A stretch of 19,663 bases of DNA from an uncultured Duganella sp. (GCA_946482335.1 CAMLRG010000090.1:1-19663), one strand, 5' to 3'; positions 1-8,051 are shown, numbered from the stretch's first letter. The notes: generated from the letters alone by a model not told the origin. Program-made: numbers and translations.

Positions 1-1
1 G

Positions 2-1267
2 GAAAACGTCGACATCCCGCTGATCGCCGAAACCGGCGGCCAGAATGCGATGATCGTCGATTCTTCCTCGCTGCCGGAACAGGTGGTTGGCGACGCGATC
101 TCTTCCGCTTTCGACAGCGCCGGCCAGCGCTGCTCCGCCCTGCGTGTGCTGTTCCTGCAGGAAGATATCGCCGACAAGACCATCAAGATGCTCAAGGGCG
201 CCATGAAGGAGCTGCGCATCGGCAGCCCGGACCGCCTGGTGACCGATATCGGCCCGGTGATCGACAAGGAAGCGCAGCAAAATCTGCTCTCCCACATTGA
301 AAAAGTCCGCGCGCACGCCAAGGCTTGCTACTCGCTCGACGTCCCAGGCGCGGATGCCGGCACCTTCGTGCCGCCGACCGTGCTGGAAATCGGCTCGCTG
401 TCCGAGCTGACCAAGGAAGTGTTCGGCCCGGTGATGCACGTGATCCGCTACAAGCGCTCCGAACTGCCGAAGGTGATCGAACAGATCAATGGCAGCGGTT
501 TCGGCCTGACCCTGGGCGTGCACTCACGCATCGATGAAACCATCGACTACATCGCCTCCAGCGCGCACGTAGGCAACATCTACGTCAACCGCAATATCGT
601 TGGCGCGGTGGTCGGCGTGCAGCCTTTCGGTGGTGAAGGCAAATCCGGCACCGGTCCGAAAGCCGGCGGCCCGCTTTACCTCAAGCGCCTGCAGCGTGGC
701 GCAGTGGCCCTGGAGCGCCATGAGCGCCAAGCCACGCCGGCGATCGACTCGCTGGCCGCATGGGCCAAGGCACAAGGCAAGGAACGCCTGTCCGCGCACA
801 TTGAAAGCTATGCACGCACGACCCCGGTCGGCAGCGTGGTCGCCCTGCCTGGCCCGACTGGCGAGCGCAACACGCTGGCCTACGTCCCACGCGGCAATAT
901 CGCCTGCTTCGCTGCGCATGCCGACGTTCTGCTGAACCAGATCGCCGCCGCGCTGGCGACTGGCAACCGCGCGCTGGTCGTGGAAGGTGATTTGCCGGCA
1001 GGTTTGCCGGCCGAAGTCAAAGCGGCGATCCAGACCGTCAGTGCGGCCGACCTGGCCAAAGCCGAGTTCCAGATCGCCCTGGTCGAAGGCAGCCTGGGCG
1101 CCAAGCTGCGTCCTGAGCTCGCCGCCCGCGATGGTGCCATCGTGTCGGTGATCGACACTACGGAAGAAGGTGAAATCCCATTGTGGCGCCTGATCGCCGA
1201 ACGCGCCCTGTGCGTCAATACCACCGCTGCCGGCGGCAACGCCAGCCTCATGACCCTCGACGCCTGA
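2..1267 (+). CDS. putA: Proline utilization protein PutA, C-terminal part (5' end outside window)
   Basis: PutA oxidises proline to glutamate using a proline dehydrogenase domain and a delta-1-pyrroline-5-carboxylate (P5C) dehydrogenase domain. Only the last 421 residues are present. The open frame runs back to the window edge, so the internal ATG at 50 is not the start. The fragment begins in the NAD-dependent aldehyde dehydrogenase domain at AETGGQNAMIVDSS. The catalytic cysteine lies in AGQRCSALRV (fragment residue 44), and EVFGPVMHV and GVQPFGGEGKSGTGPKAGG follow. The tail after about residue 240 matches the C-terminal domain of long PutA proteins and ends in the typical NTTAAGGNASLMTLDA. 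This is long-form PutA, but the window cannot show whether an N-terminal DNA-binding domain is present. A strong hairpin follows the stop codon directly. Confidence 0.96.
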   Translation, partial: ENVDIPLIAETGGQNAMIVDSSSLPEQVVGDAISSAFDSAGQRCSALRVLFLQEDIADKTIKMLKGAMKELRIGSPDRLVTDIGPVIDKEAQQNLLSHIEKVRAHAKACYSLDVPGADAGTFVPPTVLEIGSLSELTKEVFGPVMHVIRYKRSELPKVIEQINGSGFGLTLGVHSRIDETIDYIASSAHVGNIYVNRNIVGAVVGVQPFGGEGKSGTGPKAGGPLYLKRLQRGAVALERHERQATPAIDSLAAWAKAQGKERLSAHIESYARTTPVGSVVALPGPTGERNTLAYVPRGNIACFAAHADVLLNQIAAALATGNRALVVEGDLPAGLPAEVKAAIQTVSAADLAKAEFQIALVEGSLGAKLRPELAARDGAIVSVIDTTEEGEIPLWRLIAERALCVNTTAAGGNASLMTLDA

Positions 1268-1271
1268 CACA

Positions 1272-1307
1272 GCCGCGCCGGACGGATCGCCATCCGGCCG
1301 GCGCGGC
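1272..1307. terminator. Bidirectional hairpin terminator between putA and lysR
   Basis: Two 16-nt arms (1272-1287 and 1292-1307) pair with one mismatch around a CGCC loop. The stem is very GC-rich. It fills the 42-bp space between the convergent putA and LysR stop codons. There is no strong T tract on either side, so intrinsic termination is inferred from position and stability. Confidence 0.7.
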
Positions 1308-1309
1308 CG

Positions 1310-2278
1310 TTAGTAGGTGTCGCTCTTGGGGTTGGTGCCAGGGGCGGTTTTCTGGGCGACGGAATTCATGTTTTCCAGGTGGCCGCGCAGCCATTTGTGG
1401 GCGGGGCTGCGGGCGTCCCGTTCGTGCCAGAGCATATCCAGGTGCACGGCGGGAAGCTGGAAGGGGAGTTCCTTGTAGATCAAGGCATCGGTCATGCCGG
1501 TCGAGGCGATCAAGTGCTTCGGCAGCACGGTGATCAGGTCGCTGTTCGCGACCACCCGGCCGGCCGTAAAGAATTGGTTCACCGTCAACAGGATGCGCCG
1601 TTCGCGCTGGATCTGCGCCAGCGCTTCATCGACCAGGCCGTGGGCACGGCCGGAGAAGCTGACCAGCAAGTGGTTGGCCGAGCAGTAGTTGTCCAGTGTG
1701 AGGTCCTGCTTGGCCAGCGGGTGGCCGCGCCGCATCACGCACACATACGTTCCCGAATACAAGCGCTCGTGGCGGATCGGCGAACTCGGTTCGCTCATCA
1801 GCTGCGCCGCCACGCCGGGGAAGAAACCGACCGCCAGGTCGATATCGCCGCGCAGCAGCATCGGCCGCGGTTCGCGCGTTGTCAAAGGCACCATGCGGAT
1901 ATTTACCCCCGGTGCTTCGCGTTCGATCGAGCGCATCAGCGAGGGCAGCCAGAATGCGGCCGTCGCGTCCGCCATCGCCATGCGGAAGGTGGCATGGGTC
2001 TTGGACACGTCAAACGTGCCTGGTGTCACGGCTGCTTCCAGCGATGCCAGCGCGCTGCGCACCTGCGGCCACAGCGCCTCCGCCCGCGGTGTCGGCTTCA
2101 CGCCATATGCGGTGCGGATCAGCAAATCGTCGCCCAGGCTTTCGCGCAAGCGTTTGATGGCGTTCGACACCGCCGGCTGCGTCATGGCCAAGTGGCCGGC
2201 TGCGCGCGTCAGGTTCTGCTCAGTCATCACCGCGTCGAATACGCGCAGCAGGTTCAAGTCCAGGGTCAGAAAGCTCAT
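1310..2278 (-). CDS. LysR-family transcriptional regulator
   Basis: A 322-aa LysR-type regulator. The N-terminal winged helix-turn-helix is clear: LDLNLLRVFDAVMTEQNLTR, then AAGHLAMTQPAVSNAIKRLR (about residues 6-45). An effector-binding domain fills the rest. The start MSFLTLDLNLLRVF places the HTH at the usual distance; no good Shine-Dalgarno precedes it. The gene converges with putA and is divergent from the small membrane protein gene at 2381, with a 102-bp shared upstream region. LysR proteins usually control a divergent neighbour, so that small gene or the regulator's own promoter are the nearest candidate targets. A role in proline catabolism is possible, but the sequence does not show it. 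The effector is unknown. Confidence 0.93.
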   Translation of the reverse strand: MSFLTLDLNLLRVFDAVMTEQNLTRAAGHLAMTQPAVSNAIKRLRESLGDDLLIRTAYGVKPTPRAEALWPQVRSALASLEAAVTPGTFDVSKTHATFRMAMADATAAFWLPSLMRSIEREAPGVNIRMVPLTTREPRPMLLRGDIDLAVGFFPGVAAQLMSEPSSPIRHERLYSGTYVCVMRRGHPLAKQDLTLDNYCSANHLLVSFSGRAHGLVDEALAQIQRERRILLTVNQFFTAGRVVANSDLITVLPKHLIASTGMTDALIYKELPFQLPAVHLDMLWHERDARSPAHKWLRGHLENMNSVAQKTAPGTNPKSDTY

Positions 2279-2319
2279 CGGTCATTCACACCAATAATGA
2301 TTGTTATGGAGAAATGGAA

Positions 2320-2349
2320 TTGGCGTTATATGTTGCGGCGCACTATAGT
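2320..2349 (+). promoter_or_regulatory. Candidate sigma70-type promoter for the 87-aa membrane protein gene
   Basis: TTGGCG (2320-2325), an 18-bp spacer and TATAGT (2344-2349) precede the ATG at 2381. The flanking DNA is AT-rich compared with the surrounding genes. This was read by eye only. Confidence 0.4.
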
Positions 2350-2380
2350 ATCGATAGATTCTATAGGTAGTGAAACCGCC

Positions 2381-2644
2381 ATGTCTACTTACATTAACAT
2401 CATCGAATTCGCACAGTTCCTGCCGCTGGTGATCCTGGCGCTGGCGCTGGCCGTCGTGTTCAAGCCCCTGCTGCGTGGTATCGCCCGCGCTGCCGTGCTT
2501 GTCGTTAAGCCAAAATTGAGCAAAGAGGAACGCATCCAGCGCCGCCTGATGCGCGACACCATGATGTTCAAGCGTATGCTGAATTCGATGGAAGGCTCGC
2601 CCAGCCACGTCGCCGAACTGCGCGCCATGGCTTGCCGCGCCTGA
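2381..2644 (+). CDS. Small single-span membrane protein, unknown function (87 aa)
   Basis: I do not recognise this gene. The predicted product starts MSTYINIIEFAQFLPLVILA. It has one strongly hydrophobic segment (about residues 11-31, LPLVILALALAVVFKPLL). A basic, amphipathic C-terminal part follows (KPKLSKEERIQRRLMRD, then MMFKRMLNSME). A plausible reading is an inner-membrane protein with one span and a short positively charged cytosolic tail. The start ATG is preceded by GGTAG at a suitable distance and by a candidate promoter. The same frame is open further upstream through the antisense of the LysR gene, but that is a shadow reading. The gene ends 20 bp before the stop of the convergent chalcone-isomerase-like gene. 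Codon use looks native, which supports a real gene. Confidence 0.7.
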   Translation: MSTYINIIEFAQFLPLVILALALAVVFKPLLRGIARAAVLVVKPKLSKEERIQRRLMRDTMMFKRMLNSMEGSPSHVAELRAMACRA

Positions 2645-2664
2645 GCCTTCCGCAGCGCAGCAAA

Positions 2665-3264
2665 TTACTTCGGCTCGCCGGCCAGCAACTTCGGCTTCAA
2701 GGCGGCATCCACCGGCTTATCGCCGACCCAGATGCGCATGATGGCGTTGAAGAACGCCAGGTCCGGCAGCACGTCGCCCACCTTCTTGCCGTTCAAAATG
2801 GCCTGGGAACCGACGCCCGGGGTCCAGTCGACGATCAGCTCGTCACCCTTCTTCAAGCCCGGGAACTGGGCAAACATTTCGCCGAAAGCCTTGGTTTGCG
2901 GCAGCAGCTTGGTGCGCTCTTCGGGGCCCACGTTATCGTTCAAACCCTTCATGAAGGCGATGCCGAAGTCGTCGGACGTCAGGTCGCGCATTGGCATGAT
3001 GCGGATGCGGCGCGGCCCGCTCGCGGCCAGCACCTCAGCCACGGTCGATTTCTTGTCCTGTAGATAAAAGCCCAGCGCATAGACCTTGAACACCAGCTTG
3101 GTACGCACACCGGCGCCATTCAGCTTGAGTTCCTGTCCGGCTACCGTGACAGTGTCTGGGAATTTGATGCCGGCGACATCGGCGGCATGGACGGGCAAGC
3201 TGCTCGCAGCCAGCAGCGCGGCAGCGATCGCACCCTGCAGTATTGTTCGACGGGTAAAGCTCAT
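2665..3264 (-). CDS. Exported chalcone-isomerase-like protein
   Basis: A 199-aa protein of the bacterial chalcone-isomerase-like family (PF16036 type), recognised from AGIKFPDTVTVAGQELKLNG, GVRTKLVFKVYALGFYL and the C-terminal LPDLAFFNAIMRIWVGDKP. The N-terminus, MSFTRRTILQGAIAAALLAA followed by SSLPVHAADV, is a signal peptide ending in an AxA site. Its twin arginines suggest possible Tat export. The start at 3264 is chosen because GGAG lies 6 nt upstream and the signal peptide begins there; an in-frame ATG 33 bp further upstream (3297) is less likely. The bacterial family has no settled enzymatic function, and plant-type flavonoid chemistry should not be assumed. It is the last gene of the minus-strand cluster, 64 bp after the ferredoxin gene. 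Confidence 0.88.
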   Translation of the reverse strand: MSFTRRTILQGAIAAALLAASSLPVHAADVAGIKFPDTVTVAGQELKLNGAGVRTKLVFKVYALGFYLQDKKSTVAEVLAASGPRRIRIMPMRDLTSDDFGIAFMKGLNDNVGPEERTKLLPQTKAFGEMFAQFPGLKKGDELIVDWTPGVGSQAILNGKKVGDVLPDLAFFNAIMRIWVGDKPVDAALKPKLLAGEPK

Positions 3265-3265
3265 T

Positions 3266-3329
3266 ATGTCTCCGTTGGTGTGGGTAGCCTTTTGCAATAT
3301 AACGCAGAGCTACCGGTTTGGGGAGACAT
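3266..3329 (-). repeat. Nested inverted repeats covering the ferredoxin/chalcone-isomerase-like junction
   Basis: Outer arms ATGTCTCC (3266-3273) and GGAGACAT (3322-3329) are perfectly complementary. Inside them GGTAGC (3283-3288) and GCTACC (3309-3314) also pair. In the minus-strand transcript the upstream outer arm overlaps the ferredoxin stop codon, and the downstream arm contains the GGAG ribosome-binding site of the next gene. Readthrough mRNA could therefore hide that site. Confidence 0.45.
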
Positions 3330-3583
3330 CAAGCTTTCGCTGCCTGCAGCTTCTCGAACTTGGCCACGAGCTGTTCCTTGCTTTCCCGCCAATCGGGATT
3401 AAACGGAATGCAAGAAACCGGGCAGACCTGCTGGCACTGCGGTTCATCGAAGTGCCCGACGCACTCGGTGCACTTGTTGGGATCAATTTCATAGATCTCC
3501 GGACCCATGTAAATCGCGTCGTTCGGGCACTCAGGCTCGCACACGTCGCAATTGATGCAGTCGTCGGTAATCATCAAAGCCAT
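3329..3583 (-). CDS. 2[4Fe-4S] ferredoxin, Allochromatium/YfhL type
   Basis: An 84-aa soluble electron carrier with two [4Fe-4S] cluster motifs: CINCDVCEPECP (CxxCxxCxxxCP, residues 9-20) and CTECVGHFDEPQCQQVCP. The second motif has the eight-residue insertion between its second and third cysteines, and there is a C-terminal helical tail (ESKEQLVAKFEKLQ). These are hallmarks of the Allochromatium vinosum/YfhL ferredoxins. It often lies next to coaD in proteobacteria, as here, where its start follows the coaD stop by 15 bp. The redox partner is not evident from the context. The start is the only sensible Met, with a GAG about 9 nt upstream. Confidence 0.95.
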   Translation of the reverse strand: MALMITDDCINCDVCEPECPNDAIYMGPEIYEIDPNKCTECVGHFDEPQCQQVCPVSCIPFNPDWRESKEQLVAKFEKLQAAKA

Positions 3584-3598
3584 GGCAATACTCGCAAC

Positions 3599-4111
<513 letters not shown>

Positions 4112-4127
4112 TCAATTCAAAGAAGGA

Positions 4128-4721
4128 TTATGCCTCATTTTCAGGCAAGGCCTGGAGCAGGTGGAAATACACCATGCCCGCCTTGTCGGCGCGTACCACG
4201 TCCCAGCCCTCAACCGCCAGCGGCGCTTCCGCCTCTGCGTAGACCAGGCCGCCTTCCTTGAGCAGCGGGCGGCACAGCGGCAGCGCGCGCTCCAGCATGC
4301 CTTGCTGGTATGGCGGGTCGAGGAAGATCAGGTCGAAGCGCACACCGCGGCCGGCAAGCGATTGCGCGGTCGCCAGCGCATCGCCACGCTGGATGGCGAT
4401 ATTGGTGGCCTTCAGCTTTTCGCGGTTGGCTTCCAGCTGGCGCACCACGGCGCTGTTGGCATCAACCATGGTGACCTTGGCCGCGCCGCGGCTGGCCGCT
4501 TCGAAGCCGAGCGCGCCACTCCCGGCGAACAGGTCCAGCACCAGGGTCTCGCTCCAGGCGGCATCCTGCAGGTGGTTGATCCAGTTGAAGACGGTTTCGC
4601 GCACGCGGTCCGGTGTCGGTCGCAGGCCCAGTGCTTCCAGCACGGGCAGCGGCGTTCGCTTCCAGTCGCCGCCAATGATGCGGACCTGGTTGGGGACTTT
4701 CTTCTTTTGCATGGCCGGCAT
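4128..4721 (-). CDS. rsmD: 16S rRNA (guanine(966)-N(2))-methyltransferase RsmD
   Basis: RsmD methylates G966 of 16S rRNA (E. coli numbering) using S-adenosylmethionine. The 197-aa product shows RIIGGDWKRTPLPV and LRPTPDRVRETVFNWI near the N-terminus, the SAM-binding motif I in LVLDLFAGSGALGFEAASRG, and the catalytic motif IV LIFLDPPYQQG. The start is ambiguous: MPAMQKKK (4721) or the second Met, MQKKK (4712). Neither has a strong ribosome-binding site. The rsmD-coaD pair is a widely conserved neighbourhood in proteobacteria. The upstream lipoprotein gene ends 27 bp before it on the same strand. Confidence 0.96.
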   Translation of the reverse strand: MPAMQKKKVPNQVRIIGGDWKRTPLPVLEALGLRPTPDRVRETVFNWINHLQDAAWSETLVLDLFAGSGALGFEAASRGAAKVTMVDANSAVVRQLEANREKLKATNIAIQRGDALATAQSLAGRGVRFDLIFLDPPYQQGMLERALPLCRPLLKEGGLVYAEAEAPLAVEGWDVVRADKAGMVYFHLLQALPENEA

Positions 4722-4748
4722 TATCGCATGCCGCCTGCGCGGCGAGGC

Positions 4749-5615
4749 CTATTGCACCTGTGCCGCAAGGGTATTCAAGTCCTTGATCCAGCCATCCATG
4801 CGCTTTTGCGCGTGCGCCTTCTGCTCCGGCGTGGTGATGCGCACGACCGTGTGGACAAGTTCCAGCGTGCTTTGCGTGTAGGCGTCGAAGAAGGCCTTGC
4901 GCTCGGACGCGGCGAGCCGGTCGAAACTGGCGCGCACCAGCTCTTCGATCCATTGCGTGGCGACTTGCCTGGATGGCTGCTCCGTCATGATCTTGCGCGC
5001 CAACGCCAGGATGCGGCCCTGGCGTTTCATGCGTTCATCCAGCCATAGCCCGTTGTCCAGCGGCCGCGCATCGGACGCCTTGCGGATGATGGCTTCCTGC
5101 TCCCTGCTGAAATCGCCGAACCAGAGTTCGAACTGCTCCATCGATTTCTTGTAGCGGAACTTGTTCTGGTCCTCGGCATCGCCCTTCATATTCTTTTTGC
5201 GGAAATCGGAATTGTTCTTGGCGAACTTCTTCTCCATCGTAGCCAACTGCTCGGGCTTGAGCGATAGCGCCATGTCCGCGATATTGGGCGCGGAGCGCAG
5301 CAGCAGCGCCTCGGTGCGGTCGCGGATGTCAACGTAATCGGCCATCAAGTCGGCCTGGGTTGGGTGGCCGCGCAACTGGCGCTGGGCTTTCTGCAGCAGC
5401 TGCACATAGTCCTGCAACTGGGTCTTACGGTGCCAGCGGAAGAAATCGTCGATATCGCGCTTCACCTCCGCCTTCTGCTCGCCCTCGAAATCGACATAGT
5501 TGTCGAGCCACCAGTACAACAAGGTGTCGGCATTGTTATAGGCCAGGCGCAGGGAGCTGCATGCTGCGAGCAGAATGGCAAAAGCCAGCACGATGCACGT
5601 GTTAAACTTTTTCAT
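4749..5615 (-). CDS. DUF6279-like lipoprotein
   Basis: A 288-aa predicted lipoprotein. The signal peptide [20 protein letters not shown] ends in a lipobox with the modified cysteine at residue 19. The mature N-terminus [20 protein letters not shown] followed by VDFEGEQK resembles the DUF6279 family of betaproteobacterial and other lipoproteins. The rest is highly charged and probably all-helical ([36 protein letters not shown]). Its function is unknown. It is the first gene of the minus-strand cluster with rsmD, coaD, ferredoxin and the chalcone-isomerase-like gene. GAG lies 8 nt before the ATG. Its start is only 25 bp from the divergent glmU start, so each promoter must overlap the other gene's first codons. 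Confidence 0.85.
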   Translation of the reverse strand: MKKFNTCIVLAFAILLAACSSLRLAYNNADTLLYWWLDNYVDFEGEQKAEVKRDIDDFFRWHRKTQLQDYVQLLQKAQRQLRGHPTQADLMADYVDIRDRTEALLLRSAPNIADMALSLKPEQLATMEKKFAKNNSDFRKKNMKGDAEDQNKFRYKKSMEQFELWFGDFSREQEAIIRKASDARPLDNGLWLDERMKRQGRILALARKIMTEQPSRQVATQWIEELVRASFDRLAASERKAFFDAYTQSTLELVHTVVRITTPEQKAHAQKRMDGWIKDLNTLAAQVQ

Positions 5616-5640
5616 ATTTCAACTCACACTTCACGGTCAT

Positions 5641-7017
5641 ATGAACGTCGTCATCCTCGCCGCCGGCATGGGTAAGCGCATGCAGTCGGCGCTGCCAAAA
5701 GTATTGCATCCCGTTGCTGGCAAGTCCCTGTTGTCCCACGTCATCGACACTGCGCGCAGCCTGTCTCCGGCCAAATTGTGCGTCATTTATGGGCACGGCG
5801 GCGCAGCGGTGCTGGCTTCGCTGGACAAACATAAAGCGGTTCCCGGCACTGAAATCTCGGCCGCTTTGCAGGAGCCGCAACTCGGTACCGGCCACGCCGT
5901 CCAGCAAGCCTTGCCCCACCTGGACGACGACCAGCCAACCCTGGTCCTGTACGGCGACGTGCCACTGACTTCCGCCGCCTCGCTGAAGCGCCTGGCCGAA
6001 GCCGCCGGCAAGGACAAGCTGGGTATCCTGACCGTGGTGCAGGACAATCCCTTCGGCCTTGGCCGCATCGTCCGCGTCGGCGGTGCCATCCAGCGCATCG
6101 TTGAAGAGAAAGATGCCACAGAAGCTGAACGCCTGATCAAGGAAATCAATTCCGGCATCATGGTGATCCCCACCCAAAAGCTGAAGCAGTGGCTGGGCAA
6201 ACTGAAAAACGAGAACGCGCAGGGCGAGTACTACCTGACCGACATCGTCGCCATGGCGGTGGAAGAAGGCGTGCAAGTCGTGTCGGCCCACCCGGCCGCG
6301 CCATGGGAAGTGTTGGGCGTGAACAGCAAGGCGCAGCTGGCCGAACTGGAACGCATCTACCAGCGCAATGTCGCCAACTGCCTGCTGGACAAAGGCGTTA
6401 CGCTGGCCGACCCGGCGCGCATCGACGTGCGCGGCGAACTTTCCTGCGGCCGCGACGTGACCATCGACGTTGGCTGCGTCTTCGAAGGCAAGGTGGAGAT
6501 CGGCGAAGGTGCGACCATCGGCCCGAACTGCGTGTTGATCAATGCGCGCATCGGCGCCGGCGCCAACATCAAGGCATTCACGCACATTGAGGACGCCGTG
6601 GTCGGCGCGGCTTCGCAGATCGGCCCTTATGCCCGCCTGCGCCCCGGCACCGAGCTGGGCGAAGACGTCCACGTGGGTAACTTCGTCGAGATCAAGAACA
6701 GCCAGGTCGCAGCGCATTCCAAGGCCAACCACCTGGCCTATGTGGGCGACGCCACCGTCGGCTCGCGCGTGAACATCGGTGCCGGCACCATCACCTGCAA
6801 TTACGACGGCGCGAACAAGTTCCGCACCGTGATCGAAGACGACGCCTTCATCGGCAGCGACAGCCAGCTGGTAGCGCCGGTGACCGTGGGCGCCGGCGCC
6901 ACCATCGGCGCAGGCACGACCCTGACCAAGGATGCGCCAGCCGGCAAGTTGACCATCTCCCGCCCGAAACAGCTCACGATCGAAGGCTGGAAGCGCCCGG
7001 TGAAGGCCAAGAAGTAG
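5641..7017 (+). CDS. glmU: Bifunctional GlmU: UDP-GlcNAc pyrophosphorylase / glucosamine-1-phosphate acetyltransferase
   Basis: GlmU acetylates glucosamine-1-phosphate and then joins it to UTP to form UDP-N-acetylglucosamine for peptidoglycan and LPS. The 458-aa length fits. The N-terminal uridylyltransferase domain has [20 protein letters not shown] (residues 1-20), YGDVPLT and a linker with YLTDIV. From about residue 250 hexapeptide repeats form the left-handed beta-helix acetyltransferase domain ([20 protein letters not shown], then YDGANKF), ending in the typical [10 protein letters not shown]. In-frame upstream ATGs are rejected because family members begin exactly at MNVVILAAG. The ribosome-binding site is weak. 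The stop codon abuts a palindromic repeat element shared with acpH. It is separated from glmS by acpH and lrp on the other strand. Confidence 0.98.
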   Translation: MNVVILAAGMGKRMQSALPKVLHPVAGKSLLSHVIDTARSLSPAKLCVIYGHGGAAVLASLDKHKAVPGTEISAALQEPQLGTGHAVQQALPHLDDDQPTLVLYGDVPLTSAASLKRLAEAAGKDKLGILTVVQDNPFGLGRIVRVGGAIQRIVEEKDATEAERLIKEINSGIMVIPTQKLKQWLGKLKNENAQGEYYLTDIVAMAVEEGVQVVSAHPAAPWEVLGVNSKAQLAELERIYQRNVANCLLDKGVTLADPARIDVRGELSCGRDVTIDVGCVFEGKVEIGEGATIGPNCVLINARIGAGANIKAFTHIEDAVVGAASQIGPYARLRPGTELGEDVHVGNFVEIKNSQVAAHSKANHLAYVGDATVGSRVNIGAGTITCNYDGANKFRTVIEDDAFIGSDSQLVAPVTVGAGATIGAGTTLTKDAPAGKLTISRPKQLTIEGWKRPVKAKK

Positions 7018-7129
7018 GGGGTCTGACCGTTCGGGTCTGACCCCGCCTTGCCGGTTTCGCTCGAAGGATACTGGCAAAAGCAAGCACCAAACCGGTAAAC
7101 CGGGGTCAGACCCAAGGGTCAGACCCCTA
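7015..7129. repeat. Palindromic GGGTCTGACC element between the convergent glmU and acpH stop codons
   Basis: The motif GGGTCTGACC occurs four times: twice forward (7019-7028 and 7033-7042) and twice inverted (7104-7113 and 7116-7125). The two copies on each side are tandem, separated by 4 bp on the left and 2 bp on the right, and the right side is the near-exact reverse complement of the left. The inner sequence continues the symmetry with CCGGTTT and AAACCGG. Read from each gene, the element begins with the stop codon itself, TAG followed by the G run. It could act as a bidirectional terminator. The organisation resembles REP/BIME-type repeats; this is inference. Confidence 0.75.
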
Positions 7130-7723
7130 AGCCACCGAAAACTGGCGGCGACGCTGGTACGTGAATTTCACCAATTCGGGGAAGAAGCGGTCAAAGCCCG
7201 CCGCAATCGCTTCATAGTGCTGCTGCACTTCCCCGATGCCCTCGCGCAGCAGGTGGCCATTGCGGCTTAGCCTGTCCGACATGCGTATCAGCGCCAGCTC
7301 GACCCCGCTGAACTCCCCATAAGCGCCCAGCCAGTCCTGCTTGATCAATTTGGGCAGGATTTCCCGCAGCCGTTCCGGCAAATGCTCCTCATACGACGCC
7401 AGCGCACCGTAGAAGCGCTCGATCAACTCGCTGCGCGGCTCTTCGCAATATTCGTCCCAACGCTGGCTCAGGATATGGTCGTAGAACACGTCCAGCACGA
7501 TACCGGCATAACGCCGCCGGCCCTCCCCGAACAGGCTCTTCGCTTCCGTGACCACCGGATGGCTGTCGGTGAATGAATCGATGAAACGGTGCAGCGCAAT
7601 CTCGTTCGCGATCTCCGGAGAATAGTGCTCGCCAGCGTTCGCCTTCACGAAATCGCCCAGCATGGCGCCGACCATCGCCGCTTCGCTGTGGCGGGCCAGG
7701 TAGATGTGTGCGAGGTAGTTCAT
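7127..7723 (-). CDS. acpH: Acyl carrier protein phosphodiesterase AcpH
   Basis: AcpH hydrolyses the 4'-phosphopantetheine arm from holo-ACP, giving apo-ACP. The 198-aa product follows the E. coli enzyme closely in order and length: MNYLAHIYLARHSEAAMVGA, LGDFVKAN, IALHRFIDSFTDSHPVV, then IVLDVFYDHILSQRWDEY with conserved His/Asp residues typical of this HD-like family. The start at 7723 is chosen by this family-conserved N-terminus; the open frame extends 34 codons upstream into the DnaA-box-rich spacer without recognisable protein. A G-rich stretch just before the ATG may serve as the ribosome-binding site. It is convergent with glmU across a palindromic element. Its upstream region is shared with the DnaA-box cluster, so DnaA could affect its expression. 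Confidence 0.93.
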   Translation of the reverse strand: MNYLAHIYLARHSEAAMVGAMLGDFVKANAGEHYSPEIANEIALHRFIDSFTDSHPVVTEAKSLFGEGRRRYAGIVLDVFYDHILSQRWDEYCEEPRSELIERFYGALASYEEHLPERLREILPKLIKQDWLGAYGEFSGVELALIRMSDRLSRNGHLLREGIGEVQQHYEAIAAGFDRFFPELVKFTYQRRRQFSVA

Positions 7724-7738
7724 GCCCCATTCTATCCC

Positions 7739-8046
7739 TGTGGATAAAGATGTGTAAAAGCTGGTGCAATTCCGCTTGAAAACGCTGGGATAGGGATGGG
7801 ATAAAGCCATAGTGGTATGAGCCAATTGTCCACATCACGCGCCGCACAGCCCACCCTGTGGAAAAACCTGGGGAATACTGGCGTAAAACTTTGGATAACT
7901 TAAAGCTGTGGATAAGGGTGTGGGGAACCCTGCGGAAAACGCAAGGATATGCGGTGTGCATCGCTGGATAACATGAGCGGCCGCGCCGCTCCCTGTGGTT
8001 AAGGATGTGCATAAGCCTGTGCATCTCCAGGGATAACCATGGATAA
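7739..8046. promoter_or_regulatory. Cluster of DnaA-box-like sequences in a 328-bp non-coding region
   Basis: The acpH-lrp spacer (7724-8051) has no convincing gene but is full of TGTGGATAA-like 9-mers. Written on the minus strand, copies matching TTATNCACA are at 7739-7747, 7907-7915 (both TTATCCACA) and 8006-8014 (TTATGCACA). TTTTNCACA copies are at 7751-7759 and 7857-7865. One-mismatch copies are at 7890-7898 and 7994-8002, and on the plus strand TTGTCCACA at 7826-7834. Weaker GGATAA copies occur at 7966-7971, 8031-8036 and 8041-8046. Nearly all share one orientation. There is no AT-rich unwinding element and no dnaA, dnaN or rpmH nearby, so a DnaA-titration or reactivation site is more likely than an origin. 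Confidence 0.6.
7975..7991. terminator. GC-rich hairpin downstream of lrp, inside the DnaA-box cluster
   Basis: GAGCGGC (7975-7981) and GCCGCTC (7985-7991) pair perfectly around a CGC loop. It lies about 60 bp after the lrp stop codon on the minus strand. There is no T tract, so it may be a weak lrp terminator or a structural part of the DnaA-box cluster. Confidence 0.35.
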
Positions 8047-8051
8047 CTGGG

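Noticed and set aside
2293..2311. A Fur-box-like stretch (ATAATGAT) between the LysR gene and the small membrane protein gene
   Set aside because: Only about 11 of 19 positions match the Fur consensus and the second half-site is poor.
1379..2380. A plus-strand open frame antisense to the first LysR gene that continues into the 87-aa membrane protein gene
   Set aside because: The upstream part is the shadow of the LysR gene; only the section from the ATG at 2381 looks like a protein.
7724..7825. N-terminal extension of AcpH by 34 residues
   Set aside because: The family starts at MNYLAH, and the extension is translated from the DnaA-box spacer with no recognisable signal or domain.
7739..8046. 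Reading the DnaA-box cluster as the chromosomal origin oriC
   Set aside because: There is no AT-rich unwinding element and no dnaA, dnaN, rpmH, mnmG or parAB nearby. Proximity to oriC cannot be excluded from this window.
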